Below are positions 11,380 to 23,830 of a stretch of 64,000 nt of DNA, in pieces. This DNA is from Phocoena phocoena (taxonomy: Eukaryota; Chordata; Mammalia; Artiodactyla; Phocoenidae): NCBI RefSeq assembly GCF_963924675.1, contig NC_089226.1:50609124-50673123 (forward strand), written 5' to 3'. Numbering within the stretch: position 1 is the first letter of the stretch; each line of letters opens with the position of its first letter. The notes under the pieces were generated by a model. It did no database searches and was not told the origin of the DNA. It saw nothing but the letters and a program-made list of their open reading frames with translations. A program made the position numbers and the translations under genes.

Positions 11380-14195
11380 TTTTTTAAAAATACAAACATA
11401 AAAAATAATTCCAGAAAAGTTTCTATAATTTTACACCTGAATTGGAAATATCAGCATAAATTCATTGTTTTTCTATTAAATGCTTATTTCTTAGCTTTGT
11501 CTGCAAAAAAAAAAAAAAAAGGCTTACAATTAATAGAAATCTCAGCTAGCAAAGATCACCAATAGTGCTTGTTTGTACTCTCTAAACACTATATTCCATG
11601 CAAGAAACCAGGAATGAGGATTTGGGTCTACGGCAGGAAATCTACACAATGAGCCTGTAACCTCTTATTGTTCCAGAATATAAAGAAGCTCTCAGAATAT
11701 CCTAGGGATGTTTGAAAGGCATCCAGGATTTATTTAAAGGGGCTCCCACTGGCTAAACATGGGAATTTAAACATCAGAAAGAATAATGATGGTAAAGTAT
11801 TAAAACATATCAATCCTAGAAAAATCTCTGAGTCTGTAATAAAATTCACAAAGGAAAAAAATTGTTTATATTTAGAGGTTATTTTGACACCAACTTAAAT
11901 TAGTCTGAAAATAAGTAAAAAAATAAAAATAAAAAAAGGAAATATTTGTCTTGTTCACCTGCGTGAGTGTTATTTTAGGGCAGTGAAAAGGTGAGGATGG
12001 ATTATTTTTAGAATAACTGTTGCTAATAAATGTATAAGAATGTTGAATTTAGAAAATTACCATTTGAAATCCCCAATGGGAAAAAACAATTCTATGCAAA
12101 GATTATCAATGAGTATTAAAACTAGTATGTGAAGGAAACTTCATAATGGATAGATCATACTGACAATGCCTGAGCCTAATAATCAATTTTAACACATCTA
12201 AAATAAAAGAACATGATGTTCTTCCTAACATTATACAATAGAAAGTGTACAATATATTTATAAGGTATGAGGTATTCTTGCAAACAAACTGAATCCAACC
12301 AACTTTGTAGATCTAACTATTAGTGGAATGTGAGAGATAAAGGAAAAAGTTAAAAACCATGGGAAAGCAATTAGCTAAATCAAGAATATGGGATATTATA
12401 CAGGACAAATGATCCATTTACTTTTAAAAAACAAATGGCAGCACAAAGATAAGTTGTAATAGGGATCCAGAGTGAAGGTTTTTGAATAACAGAAAGTTAG
12501 AGGTTTAAGAAAATGTAGGTGCATGTGAAGATAGTTGAAATAAAATCTTATGGGGTCCAGGATCAACAGGAAAGGAAGGATGTCTGGGGAGGAGACCAAT
12601 GGGTAGAAAAGGGCAGAGTCAATAGACTGGACGTCTCTCTGAGTTGCAAGTATAGGGAAAGGAGAAGTAAGGACATTGGAGAGGTCATGCTCACCGTAGA
12701 GTATCAAATCAGGTTGGCTTCTAAGATGGAACAGATCTGCAGATGATGTTATTTTTTGCATGTCCCTCTGCATTAGGGGCTGAAGTTCAAAAGAGGTGAA
12801 GACATAGGAGTGAAGGAGGCTTAAGGTTAAAGCTGCAGTTTTTATGATCCGGTTACATGCATTTTGTCTCCAGGGATGAAAGCAAGAGCTGGTATAGAAA
12901 GGAAAACTGTAGCACAGAATCTAGAGACTTCATTGAGTAAAGGAGAATTCTTAAGATGGTGGAAGTTGATAGTAGTGAGTAAAGGAAGAGGTGAGATGTC
13001 TTTAGTTTCAAAGGATGATGAGTTTTGACTGAAAGGTGGAATAACAATGATCTGGAAATGTCAATGGGAAATCAGGAGAGTACCAAACCCCTCCTAAACC
13101 TGTGTGTGTTTGATAAGAAGTGATTCAGTCATTTCCTCGAGGGAACACAAAGTTTAAGTCCTCAGGTGAGGCATAGCCTTCTAATTAAGGGTGAGATAGG
13201 TATAATGCCTGTAAAGAGAGATGAACTCAGAGCATTTCTTTTAAACAGTGGAGAAATGGTTTTAAGAGAAACAAGTGAAAATTGTACAGAGAGAGAATCT
13301 TTCAACGAGAGACACGGGGAAGCATGGAAGGTGGAATTATTGAGTGAATTTCAAGATTAAGAGGCAGATTTACAGTTGAGCTTCCAGTACATTTATCTTT
13401 CCTCTAGGGGGATAGATAACTATCACTAACCTCCTTCCTGATAAGAAACATTGTAGCATTTCTAGATGGATCCTCCATATTTGTTAGTCTAGGCATGGCT
13501 TCCCATTTCTTTTCTATTCCTTATAATGCAAAAGGCAGTAAAATTTACTCAATAAACAGAAAGAACTATTCACATTTGCACCAGATATCTTCTTAGAGTA
13601 TTGTAAATTTTTCAATACCAGTTTAGAATATTGTTTGCCTTATAAAGAAGCTACTTATCTACATATGAAAAAACAACAACAAAGTTGATTTTAGATGAGG
13701 ATGGGATTAAACACACTACCTAAGTAACTTGCTCTGACAATAGGGTGAGCATATGTGTAATTCAAATTCATGACTTGGCAAAATTAAGAATTACTAATAG
13801 ATTCACAGTTGTTTTGGATTAGTCTTAGAATTCTATTGTTAATTCTGGGCTACAAGGGTTTAATGGCATTTTTGACTGATTAATAGTAATATGTACTAAT
13901 ATATGTTTGAATACAATAAATAAGTGAACTAAGAATTTGAAATTCCCCAGAGCTCCAGAATGGATCTTGATTGCTTTGTTGGCTGGCTTGAGATTCTTAT
14001 TAGTTTTTTAACTCTACGTTTTTTTTCAGAAAGTATCTCAGGCATTAAGTCATTAAAGCATCTGCTGGCATGCCATTTTAAGATATATGGAGATTAATAA
14101 AATCTTTGATGGGCATTGGACCTTAAAAGTCATATAGCCCGATGACCTCTTACCTCTTAGCAGTACCATCCTTATAAAAATAACTCACATACATT
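11380..14195. other. Unassigned non-coding sequence
   Basis: No gene is supported. An A17 tract at about 11503-11519 might be the tail of an unrecognised old retroposon. Purine-rich stretches at 12500-13370 give 60-125 residue frames with no recognisable domain. No named repeat is assigned. Confidence 0.5.
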
Positions 14196-14199
14196 GGAG

Positions 14200-14345
14200 A
14201 CTTGATAAATCTGAGAATTAGCTTTACAGATGGGGAAACTGAAGATCAGATGGGTTAGGAAATTTCCCCAGCTGGGGTTGGACTCAAAATCAGACCTTCT
14301 GACTTCAGATGACTTAATCCTTCCATGATCCATTTTCCCTATTAA
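14200..14345 (+). repeat. MIR SINE fragment
   Basis: Contains 'ttacagatggggaaactgaag', close to the MIR core 'ttttacagatgaggaaactgagg', followed by a block matching the MIR 'gagccaggattcgaaccc' region. Confidence 0.75.
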
Positions 14346-14439
14346 AGGACTTCATGGATGGAAAAGAAAATTAATTTCTTGAGCAATTTGTAGAAGAGCT
14401 AATGAGGTTAATTGGGTATAAGACTGCCATTTGGTTTTA

Positions 14440-14660
14440 TACACAAGCAGCGAGTGATGATGGGATAAGCACAGGACTTAGAGTCAGGAGACTTAAGTGT
14501 GAGTCCCAAAGCAGCTTTTCAACTCTGGGAAAGAAATTTAACCTCCTCCATCCTTAGATGCCTCTCCTGATGAATGGGAATAATAACGCCTGCTTTAAGA
14601 AACTTACTGAATGAGTTGCTCCTGGTTTAAGGTACTTGTGAATGACAGTGAAGGATTGGA
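14440..14660 (+). repeat. MIR SINE fragment
   Basis: MIR-type order: 'gacttagagtcaggagac', then a cctcagttt-like block reading 'ccttagatgcctctcctgatg', then 'aatgggaataataacgcctgc', matching MIR 'aaatggggataataatacc'. Diverged and without a TSD. Confidence 0.7.
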
Positions 14661-15535
14661 ATGCTTGATATTGTTGCTGTCATTTTTTGTTATAGCAGGA
14701 AGCACATAGGTTCCAGTGATCCTCTCAGTTCCCCCACTGCTCTCTCTTTCCTGGGTGACCAAGCGACCAGGAGACACACAGCTTAACTTGGGAAGAGCTG
14801 TCTGGAAGGAATGCGAAATGAGTTCCAGAAAGCCAGCTGGAATTTAATAATGCATGAAAAATACACCAAAGGGAGGAAGGAACCAATTAGAAAGCAATTA
14901 AAGAGATTGCAATTACAATGCATCTTAATAAAGTCCAAAAAATATTAGCCTACAAATAGAAGACAGTCTAGTTACCTATGGAAGAAAAGAGAAGTGGAAA
15001 TAAGGAAACTTACTAAGGCAGATACCATGAAAACAAAGAACAGGAAAGGAAAAAAAATTAAAATAGTGTATTTTCCACTATCTTCTCTGCACATTCAAAT
15101 CCCAAGCTTCCTTCAAGAATCTATTCTTATGACTTTCCTTGAAGTACTTCTGTTCAGTACTGTTATTAAATTATTGTACTTCCTTCACAATTAAAAAGCT
15201 AACCTTGATAATTCCCCAAGTAGGAGGTACAAATGATTAGTGAATTCTTGAAAAATGACCAACTATCTTAGAAATCAAAAAAATGCAAATTAAAACAATT
15301 TAATATTCCACTTCAGTTTGAAAATTAGAGAAGATTTTTAAGCATTATTTGCCTGTCCCCTCTTCACATTTGCATTTGGGGATCCTACCTTATACTGAGC
15401 AGCTATGTGAGGAGCAGTGCTTTCTTGGTACATGAGTGTCAGACAAGTGTGCTGTAGAGAAAGGGGCTTTGGAAAAGAAGCTGGGAAACTGAGCCAATTA
15501 AGGCCTCAGCTCCAACAGTGGAGTCCTGATAATTC
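14661..15535. other. Unassigned sequence with a CNE-like A/T block
   Basis: No repeat is recognised. The block at about 14875-14940 is rich in AATTA/ATTAA/TGCAAT-type words, a composition often seen in conserved non-coding elements. This is inference from composition only. A 66-residue frame at 14994-15194 has no domain. Confidence 0.35.
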
Positions 15536-15540
15536 AGATT

Positions 15541-15700
15541 TAGAGTCAACTACTGTTTATTAATTACCTACTGTGTGAAAGGTGAGAACTTTAATCTATA
15601 AGATGTAGTTAATCTCCACAGTAATCTCTGCCTTTTGTTGTCACCCCTTTTGTTCAGAGTAGGGTAGGAGACATAAGCCTGAGGGGTTGGGTACCTTTCC
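15541..15700 (+). repeat. Possible MIR fragment
   Basis: A 'tattaattacctactgtgtga' block resembles MIR 'ttactgtgtgcca...', followed by a degenerate 'atctccacagtaat' block. Weak match. Confidence 0.4.
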
Positions 15701-16016
15701 TAAGTTCTGGCTTTTAGTAAAAAGCATCAGGTTAATGTGTGAAAGGATTTTGAAAACTAATTAAGCATTAACATCATTTTTATAAAAAATAAAGAGCAAA
15801 TTATTTGAGCAATGTTAGATGCTAATGATTGCAAAGAAAATAAGTGAACGGTGGTGCACCTAAAATTTAGTAGTAAAAATGAGAAATTTTGAATTTTATT
15901 TCAAAGGTTTATAACCTTTTTCTAGTTTAAAATGGCATTATACACCAAAGCCAAAAATGTGATCATAATATTTTAGCTCAGCTTTAAACAAGTTACATAA
16001 CTTTTTATTAGATTTG

Positions 16017-16334
16017 TTTTTTTTTTTAAGTTAATTAATTTACTTTTGGCTGTGTTGGGTCTTCATTGCTATGCACAGGCTTTCTCTAGCTGCAGTGAGT
16101 GAGGGCTACTCCTCATTGTGGTGCGCGGGCTTCTCATTGCGGTGGCTTCTTTTGTTGCGGAGCATGGGATCTAGATGTGCGGGCTTCAGTAGCTGTGGCA
16201 CCTGGGCTTCAGTAGTTGTGGCCCATGGGCTTAGTTGCTCTGTGGCATGTGGGATCTTCCTGGACCAGGGCTTGAGCCCATGTCCCCTGCATTGGCAGGT
16301 GGATTCTTAACCACTGTGCCACCAGGGAAGCCCC
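16017..16334 (-). mobile_element. CHR-1-type SINE, minus strand
   Basis: Reverse complement of the longer (about 300 bp) CHR SINE. Its 5' head is gggcttccctggtggcacag at 16334 downwards, followed by 'cctgcaatgcaggggacatg', the tandem 'gcaactactgaagcccgc' blocks and a T-rich (A-tail) end near 16017-16040. The 8-mer tagatttg at 16009-16016 and 16335-16342 is a TSD. Derived from a tRNA (tRNA-Glu-related in the literature) and mobilised in trans by L1. Confidence 0.92.
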
Positions 16335-16342
16335 TAGATTTG

Positions 16343-17135
16343 GTTTAAATTATTTGGAATATTAATATGATTTTCTGTCATTCATTTAAAACCTTTCAAT
16401 GTATCCAGCCCTAGAACGATCTGGTTCGTTGTTGATCTGGCTCCCCAGAGACTTAGAGTCTGTTCTGTAAGCTTTGGTACCTTATTATTTCCACTTCAGT
16501 TAGCTATACATGGTATTTTATTGTTTACCTTAAAATTATTTTCTAATTATAAAAAATGATTATGGAAGTATATTTTTCAAGTCTGATCATTTTGTATGCA
16601 TGAGTCTTTTTCTCGTATTGGGTTTAAGCATTCCTTGGAACAGAGGCTATATTTTATTCTATGAATGTCTTACGTTTTGATTCTATGTATATTTTCTCAG
16701 CACCACTTGACATAGTGCTGGCTATATCACAGGCCACTTCCCCAATGCCTATGGAATCAGGAATAATAAAAAAAATTGGAATAACCGAATTGGAAGAAGA
16801 TGTGGGGCAACAACCAACCTGCCTATGCTCTGATACAGCACTTTGCTTCTCTACACTCCCACAACGTTTTAACCACTATCTACATCTCTTTTCAAAGTTC
16901 TGCCAAGGTTCTGGGGACAGTTTTGGTTTTAGGTAAGGAGACGTTTCAGGGAATTCTATCACATTTAAAAGTCAGGTGACTTAGCATTAAGAACTCTTGT
17001 TTCTGTACTAGTGCTACATTTTTGATCCAGTTAAAACTCTGGGTTTCTGTCTTATAACCAAACCAAGTTCCCACATTGTAGGGTCTTTCCTCGTTTACCA
17101 CCTTGATAGCTTTCTGTTACTCCATTCTCTGTGTA
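16343..17135. other. Unassigned non-coding sequence
   Basis: No gene or named repeat is recognised. A 91-residue frame at 16661-16936 has no domain or splice context. Confidence 0.45.
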
Positions 17136-17139
17136 TAAG

Positions 17140-17360
17140 GTTTCATCTTCTCTCTTGAAGCAGCACTGTGGATTGGAAAGAACATTGGCTTTGCAAACAC
17201 TCACACCCTTACTCCATCATTGCCTGCTATGTGATCGTAGATACTCTTTTATAAAATTGAGTTATCTAATCTGTAAAATAAGATCAATTGCACCTAACTC
17301 AAAGAGCTGTAATGAAGATTAAATGAGATTAAAAAACCTTAACTAGTGCCCAGCATTTTT
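17140..17360 (+). repeat. MIR SINE
   Basis: Fairly long MIR: 'tggattggaaagaacattggc', 'ctatgtgatcgtag', 'aatctgtaaaataagat' and 'gatgaagattaaatgag'-like blocks in the expected order, ending with 'gtgcccagca'. Confidence 0.75.
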
Positions 17361-17732
17361 TAGTTAAAAAATACTGATTTCTTTCCACTTTCTTTCCCTT
17401 TTCTCTTGTCCATCCAACTTAGAAACTAGAGCCTTCTCCTAAACTTCAGTTTACATCTCAACTTTGCTGTGTTCTTACAGATCTTCACATTATGAAGGCT
17501 GCCTCCACTAACTACCCTGCCTTTGTAATGCAATTTAGGAAGTCTCTTGCTATCATAAATAATGTACTCCTGGAAACTTGTGTGAAAGGTACAGATGCAA
17601 AAGGAAGTAGAGCAATAAATTTAAATAGGACTTCCATTCTAAGATATTATATAGATAGGTATTCCCCTAATTATGATTTAAATATTATATTTTATTGCTA
17701 AAGTATAATACAATACATATGTAAGTATTTAA
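17361..17732. other. Unassigned non-coding sequence
   Basis: No gene or named repeat recognised between the MIR and the SINE target site. Confidence 0.45.
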
Positions 17733-17743
17733 AACACATGTTA

Positions 17744-17950
17744 GGGCTTCCCTGGTGGCGCAGTGTTTGAGGGTCCACCTGCCGATGCAGGGGACGCGTG
17801 ATCGTGCCCCGGTCTGGGAGGATCCCACATGCCGCGGAGCGGCTGGGCCCGTGAGCCATGGCCACTGAGCCTGCGCGTCCGGAGCCTGTGCTCCGCAACG
17901 GGGGAGGTCACAACAGTGAGAGGCACACGTACCACAAAAAAAAAAAAAAA
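17744..17950 (+). mobile_element. CHR-2-type SINE, plus strand
   Basis: About 190 bp body from gggcttccctggtggcgcag to the cgtaccac end, plus an A-tail. A perfect 11 bp TSD, aacacatgtta, lies at 17733-17743 and 17953-17963. Short CHR form with the 'gagcggctgggcccgtgagccatgg' centre typical of cetacean genomes. The B-box region is mutated (gtgatcgtgcccc). Confidence 0.95.
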
Positions 17951-17963
17951 CCAACACATGTTA

Positions 17964-19409
17964 AAATATTAAACATAAGCAAGAAAAATAATTAAAAATT
18001 TTTTCTTTCTTCAAATTGTCTTGCTCAGCTTATTTGAAAAGGCAATGAAAAATTCTGATTTTAATGTTGGAAGCAAGGCCATGCTATTCATCATTTTCCA
18101 AGGTATTTTGCAACTTTGGAAAAATTTTGTAAAGGTAACATGAACCACCAGCCTTCTTCTTTTTATAAAGAAAGATGTTCTACTCTAGGAAGATATGAAC
18201 TTCATGTCCATATAAATAATTGGGATGCTTTTAACATGCCTCCCCTCGAATTATAATTTCAAGTACCATTGGTAATTTTTCTTAGAGAAGCTGCTGGCAT
18301 TCCTTCTCTCTACATTGCTCATTCCTCCAAACAGGTGTGCTGAAGTTGGCTTGTACTGGAGAGAAAGCTGATTGTCCACATCTCTTGACAACTCTCTTTC
18401 TGTGATGTCATGTTGGCAGGCCATGATGGAAGTATTTGCATTGTGGAAATCAATAAATGCCACAAATCAGGAACATATATATATATATTTTTTTTTGAGA
18501 GGTGCTTGTTAAAGTTTTAGCAGCACCCTATCACCCCAACCCCTGTCATTTATGCTTAGACATTAGGGTGAACACTCAGATTCATCAGATTACACCTGAT
18601 ATTATTCATCCTGCAAAGAATCTCTTCAATGATCACTTTTAATTAGGTAGGTTTAAGAGGCACCCATTAACCTGGAGAAATAAGGGGAACAAAGTCTTTA
18701 TTTGCTGAACAGAAACTTAAGCATCCCTTGGTGCACAGAGACAGTCACTAGGTAAAAAAGTAGATTTTCTGTATAAAATGCTTTCTTGAGCAAGAAGAGA
18801 GTAAGACCCAGCTACTAATACCCCAATTTTCTGAGACAAAAGTCACTTAATAAGTGAATCAAGAGAGTTACCTTTAAGACCCAGTGGCAAGGAAGGTGAA
18901 TAAACCTGGTGTAATAAATTGTAATGAATTCAGAGGGAGCCTGAGCAGGTGAACTGGGCTTACTCCAAGAGTCTAAGGGTCTATTGGGTAGGTCTGGTTT
19001 CTGCACATCCTGCTGCTGCTATTTTTAGTGGCTCCCATACAGCCCACTGTTGCAATTAGAAAGTGGCAAGTGGCCGTGCTTACAGAGCAAGAGCTAAAAA
19101 AGTCATAATATGAAGGGAGAGTGTGATCTGTGAGCCCATTTATGGACAGGGAGTTGGCTGAGCAAAGGTTTGCCAGTTATAGAGGATTGACTTGAGTCCT
19201 TTACTACTGCACTGCATGCCGCAAGAGGCAGTGACTAGGAGGACCAACCATCCTGTTCTTTCTCCACTTGACCTTTGGAATCAGGCCTGCCTTCTTGAGT
19301 TCCTGGGCAGTTTAGAGGAACATGACTTCGGGAGTGAATTACCGGACTTTCTGACACTAGGCCAGGGATAAATTAGTAATTAATTTGGAAAATAAAAGAG
19401 ACAGGAGCA
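17964..19409. other. Unassigned non-coding sequence
   Basis: No exon or named repeat is recognised. It includes a short (AT)n run at about 18474-18488 followed by a T run, and AT-rich blocks near 18590-18680 of CNE-like composition. Confidence 0.45.
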
Positions 19410-19520
19410 TATTAATTAATTCATTTACTCAACAATTATTTCTTGAATTCCCACTACATTGAAGAAACTATTATGGACCCTGGGGATACACAGTGAACAA
19501 AACAACCAAAGACCCCCGCC
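19410..19520 (+). repeat. L2 fragment
   Basis: Matches the widespread L2 block 'attcaacaaatatttattgagcacc...ctggggatacagcagtgaacaaaacagacaaa' with moderate divergence ('ctggggatacacagtgaacaaaacaacc'). Confidence 0.7.
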
Positions 19521-20139
19521 CTCCTGGACCAGGTTTGCCATGTTTCTATCATGAGTACGTGGAGCAAATCACACTGTATATTTCCTCTTGCCCACATTGC
19601 TCCTTTTAGAAAAATTCTTCAGAAATTAATTTACAACATTTGGTATATGCTTTAAATTCTTTTCTCTTGTTTCACAATTGAATGTAGTTTACCATCCAAG
19701 GCCATTCAATTATGACTATGCATTTACATTTCTGACCTGCCCATTTATTTCTACCTTTGCACAGTTATCACAAATATCTATATTTAAATTTTTCTATTTC
19801 CTACTCATTTAGTAAAGTAAGTAATCAAATTGAACTAAAGTAATTTGATCATTTTCTTTTTGCTTGTCGTTCTACTTCCTGGAGGAACTTAATAATTACC
19901 TCCTGGATATTTGATCAATAATTGTTGATATTTCCTTGAACTATTCTAGGGGAAATGTGGAGTAAAGACTGTGATGGGGTGCTTGGGCATGGATAATTCA
20001 TAAATAAGTCAGAGTTTTAAAATATTTTAGTTTGAGCTTATTAACTTTGATTTCTAGGTAGAAAAGCAGGTCTACATTTATCCCGTCCAAAAATATTGTA
20101 ATTATTTGCATTGGGTTAGAGTGCAAAGAGAATTTTGAG
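19521..20139. other. Unassigned non-coding sequence
   Basis: AT-rich; no gene or repeat recognised. Confidence 0.45.
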
Positions 20140-20820
20140 ACCTGGATTTATGATTTGGCAGTTTGAGCTTTATGCACTTCTGGTCTCAGCAAGGCTCAGT
20201 CATTCATTAATAGTCAACTGCCAGGCTATTGCTGGGCTTGTTGGTCTAAGATGACCTCATTTCCACTCTGACGATTGCTTGCTGTCATCTGGGGATATGG
20301 GGTTGACTGGACTACCATATCTTATCACAAAGCTGGCTAACCGGGGCAGCAGGTTTTTAAGAGAGAGTGTGGATGTATGCACAGCCTCACGGTTCCTAGA
20401 CTCAGAACTGGCACAGCATTTCTGCAGAATTCTAATGGCCAGAACAAGTGACAAACCTAACCAGATTCAAGGATTGAAGAAATGGATACCATTTTTTTTT
20501 TTTTTTTTTTAACCTTTTTTTTTTTTTTTTTTTTTTCTTGCTGTATGTGGGCCTCTCACCGCTGCGGCCTCTCCCGTTGCGGAGCGCAGGCTCAGTGGCC
20601 ATGGCTCACGGGCCCAGCCGCTCCGCGGCACGCGGGATCCTCCCGGACCGGGACACGAACCCGCGTCCCCTGCATCGGCAGGCGGACCCTCAACCGCTGC
20701 GCCACCAGGGAAGCCCTGGATACCATCTTTTGATGAAACGAACTTCAAAGTCATATTGAGAAAGATTGTGTAGGTAGGAAGGAGTGGCAAATTATTACAG
20801 TTTATGGGATCTGTTACAGA
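20140..20820 (+). repeat. Old interspersed repeat, family not resolved, split by a SINE
   Basis: Blocks such as 'cttctggtctcagcaaggctc', 'tggtctaagatgacctcatt', 'aacctaaccagattcaagg' and, after the SINE, 'aacttcaaagtcatattgag' follow the order of a common mammalian-wide repeat that I cannot name with certainty. The CHR SINE at 20493-20716 interrupts it, so the repeat is older. Confidence 0.5.
20493..20716 (-). mobile_element. CHR-2-type SINE, minus strand, CpG-rich
   Basis: Antisense CHR-2 with a long, slightly interrupted T tract (20493-20536; A-tail in sense) and a head ending gggcttccc at 20716. A perfect 10 bp TSD, tggataccat, lies at 20483-20492 and 20717-20726. It keeps many CpG sites (gccgctccgcggcacgcggg). 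Compared with the other copies it lacks a short segment next to the 'caggctc' words, probably a deletion between short direct repeats. Confidence 0.95.
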
Positions 20821-21056
20821 TTCCACATGTTTTCATATCTTATAAACTGAATTATAAAATTCTTGAGTAATTAAAAAAACAGCAAGCATGGATTTACTAA
20901 TTAAGGAAGCTCAAATGAATGAAATGAGGAGGATGTATTGAAAAGAAATCCTTAGAGAGTGTCAGAAAGGAAGTAATTTCTGCCAGAGAGGGGAAAGCTT
21001 TTTCATGTAAGGTCTAAATGGAAGTTGTTTCTCTATAAAAAACCAGAGTGAAAGAT

Positions 21057-21431
21057 ACCTTCCATAGACTGGATGTTTGTGTCTCCTTAAAACTCATATG
21101 TTGAAATCCTAACCCTTCAATGTGATGGTATTTGGATGTGGGGGCCCTTTGGTAGGTGATTAGGTCATGAGGGTAGAGCCCTCATGAATGAGATTAGTTC
21201 CCTTATAAAAGAGATACTGGACAGCTCCCTTATCCTTTCTGTCATGTGAGGAAAAAACAAGAAGATAACCATCTGTAAATCAGGAAGCATGCTCTCACCA
21301 GACACTGAATCGGCTGGTGCCTTGATCTTGGACTTCTCAGCTTTCAGAATTTTGAGAATTAAATTTCTGTTGTTTATAAACCACCCAGTCTATGGTATTT
21401 TTCTTATAGCAGCATAAATGGACTAAGACAA
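21057..21431 (+). mobile_element. MLT1A0-like MaLR solo LTR
   Basis: About 375 bp that follows the MaLR (ERVL-type) LTR consensus closely: gtttgtgtctcc near the start, 'catatgttgaaatcctaacc', 'gggccctttggtaggtgatt', 'aggtcatgagggtagagccc', 'cttgatcttggacttctcag' and the end 'tggactaagaca'. The TATA-like ttataaaag and the polyadenylation region aattaaattt are LTR parts. No internal MaLR sequence is attached, so this is a solo LTR. Subfamily named from memory of its consensus. Confidence 0.85.
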
Positions 21432-21652
21432 TGCCTCAATCCCAGGCAGTGCAGAAAGATGTACTGCTGAGAAGATCTGTAGTAATTATTTTGGGAAAAA
21501 AAGGAAAGAATCACACAAGAAAGAATATAGCACTCTCAGACCAGGGTAAAGAACAAAGCCAGACAAATTGGCAGTGGTTTGTGCTTTTTTTTGAAAACTT
21601 GAATCTGGAATATATTAGGTGCACTAGAGAAAAACAACATAATTTCAGCTAA

Positions 21653-21862
21653 GTTTTTTTTTTTTTTTTTTGCGGTACACGGGCCTATCACTGTTGTGGC
21701 CTCTCCCATTGTGGAGCACAGGTTCCGGGCGCGCAGGCTCAGTGCCCATGGCTCACGGGTCCAGCTGCTCCACGGCATGTGGGATCTTCCCAGACCGGGG
21801 CACGAACCCATGTCCCCTGCATCGGCAGGCAGACACTCAACCACTGCGCCACCAGGGAAGCC
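21653..21862 (-). mobile_element. CHR-2-type SINE, minus strand
   Basis: T tract at 21653-21671, then 'gcggtacacgggcctatcac' through to the head 'gcgccaccagggaagcc'. More diverged at CpG sites than the copy at 20493. No TSD was identified with confidence. Confidence 0.92.
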
Positions 21863-22850
21863 TCCACTCCTTGATATTCTTATCCCTCAACCAAAATACA
21901 AACTATAGAATGGAAATTTTCTTGAGATTTCAGATTTTTAGGTGAAACTTCAAATTCAACACAAGATAATATTAGTGTACCTCCACATTATAAATATAAT
22001 ACAATTTTTTTAAGATATATCTTCCATAATTTATTAGTATATAGCATAAGAGTTTTATAACTTTTATATCCAGTATCCCAATTAGGCTATATATGAGGAG
22101 ATTAGGAATTTGAAGAAATTAATGGATATATTAATATTTATTTACATTCTTCCAAAGCTAAGTAAGGAGTCTTTCGAGATTACTACTCAGAAAAATTGGG
22201 AATGGCTGCAAAGTGGATGATTGGTCTCTCACTACACAGCTTGATTATAATGAGTAGAGCCCTGTAGGTCTTCTCTGTGTGACATCTTTGGAAAATTGTC
22301 TAGGAAGAGATTGATATGTGCTCTTTGGATTAAGAGACACAAATAAATACCTAGAGAATTCAGTTTAGAGAATTCTTTGGGTAGAGACTACTGGAAGTAG
22401 CCCTTAATTGTAAGCAATAGTGAGTCTGTCTGTACCACTACAGTTCAGTTCAGAATGGTAAACAGAGGGACATTTTCCATAGGACAAGTGGATACCATGA
22501 AAGCTAGTTAGGCTGGAGACATCCTGAATGTGCCCTTCCAAATAATCCAGATGAGAGACAGAATAGTCTGTTGAAAAATAGATACCTACGTCATAGGTCC
22601 TCAAAGACCCCGCAAAGAATCCACATAATGACTATGAGAGAATGTGAACTTGAATACCTATCACACACCAGGTACTGATGGCCAGTTACTGTGAACTAGT
22701 AAGGTGAATTAAGCAGGGAAGAAGAAACAAGAAACAATCGACAAAAACAGAAACTCTTTCCCTCTCTTTCACCCATGACATTATGGGCAGTAAGAAAGAA
22801 TGAAAGAGGAATCAAAGAATAGACCACACCCTTTTCCCTGAATCTTGGGT
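21863..22850. other. Unassigned non-coding sequence
   Basis: AT-rich; no exon or named repeat recognised. Confidence 0.45.
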
Positions 22851-22854
22851 CAGC

Positions 22855-23830
22855 TTTGGTGGTGTTAGCGTTCTGGACTTGGCTATTCTAATAGGTGCAT
22901 AGTGATGTCTCATCATTGTTTTAATTTGTATTTCCCAAATGACATAGGGTGTGGAACATCTTCTCATGTGCTTATTTGCCATCTATATAACTTCTTTGGT
23001 GAGATGTATGTTAAGGTCTTTGGCTCATTTTTTAGTTGAATTTTTTTCTTAGTGTTGAGTTTCAAGTGTTCTTTATATATTTTGGATAACAGTCATTTAT
23101 CAGACATGTCTTTTGTAAATATTTTCTTCCAGTATGTGGCTTTTCTTGTTCTCTTGACCTTGTCTTTCCCAGAATTTTAAAATTTTAATTAAGTTCTGCT
23201 TTAAAAAATTCTTTTTCATAGCTCGTGCCTTTTGTGTTGTATCTAAAAAGGCCTTGCCATGTCCATAGTCATCTAGGTTTTCTCTTGTGCTTATCCTTTA
23301 GTTTTATAGTTTTGCATTTTACATTTAGGTCTGTGATCCATTTTCACTTAATTTTTGTGAGGGTTTAAATTCTCTGCCTATATTCATTTTTTTTTTTTTG
23401 TCATGTGGATGTCCAGTTGTTCTAGCCCCATTTGTTGAAAATACTACCTTTGCTCCATTGTATTGCCTTTGCTTCCTTGTAAAATATCAGTTGGCTATAT
23501 TTATGGGGTCTATTTCTGGACTCCCTATTCTCTTCCATTGATCTATTTGTTTATTCTTTGGTCAGTATCACACTGTCTTGATTACTATGGCTTTATAGTA
23601 GGTCTTGAAATAGGGTAACGTTTGTCCTCCAACTTTGTTCTTCACCTTCATTATTGTGTTGGCTATTCTGGGTCTTTTGCTTCTCCATATCAGCTTTAGA
23701 AGCAGCTCGTCAATATTCACAAAATAACTTGCTGACATTTTGATTAGGATTACGTTGAATCTATTGATCAAGTCGGAAAGCCATGCTATTTTTTCATAAG
23801 CATGATTCATCTTACATTTCTTATATATCT
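22855..23830 (-). mobile_element. Old L1 ORF2 fragment, minus strand
   Basis: Antisense L1 sequence covering the ORF2 C-terminal region: 'ggtgagatgtatgttaaggtc' (complement of the region upstream of the cysteine motif), 'aaatattttcttccagtatgtggc' and 'ccattgatctatttg'. An 80-residue minus frame at 23568-23810 includes LLKLIWRSKRPRIANTIMK, the ORF2 '[10 protein letters not shown]' block. Divergence suggests an older L1M-type copy. Confidence 0.8.

Noticed and set aside
12396..12773. 125-residue minus-strand frame
   Set aside because: No domain, no start context, and no repeat or exon support; codon use looks random.
17744..17950. tRNA gene
   Set aside because: The A/B-box-like words belong to the tRNA-derived head of a CHR SINE; no cloverleaf with intact anticodon arm is present.
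21057..21431. Endogenous retrovirus with internal genes
   Set aside because: Only a solo MaLR-type LTR is present; no gag, pol or env-like sequence follows.
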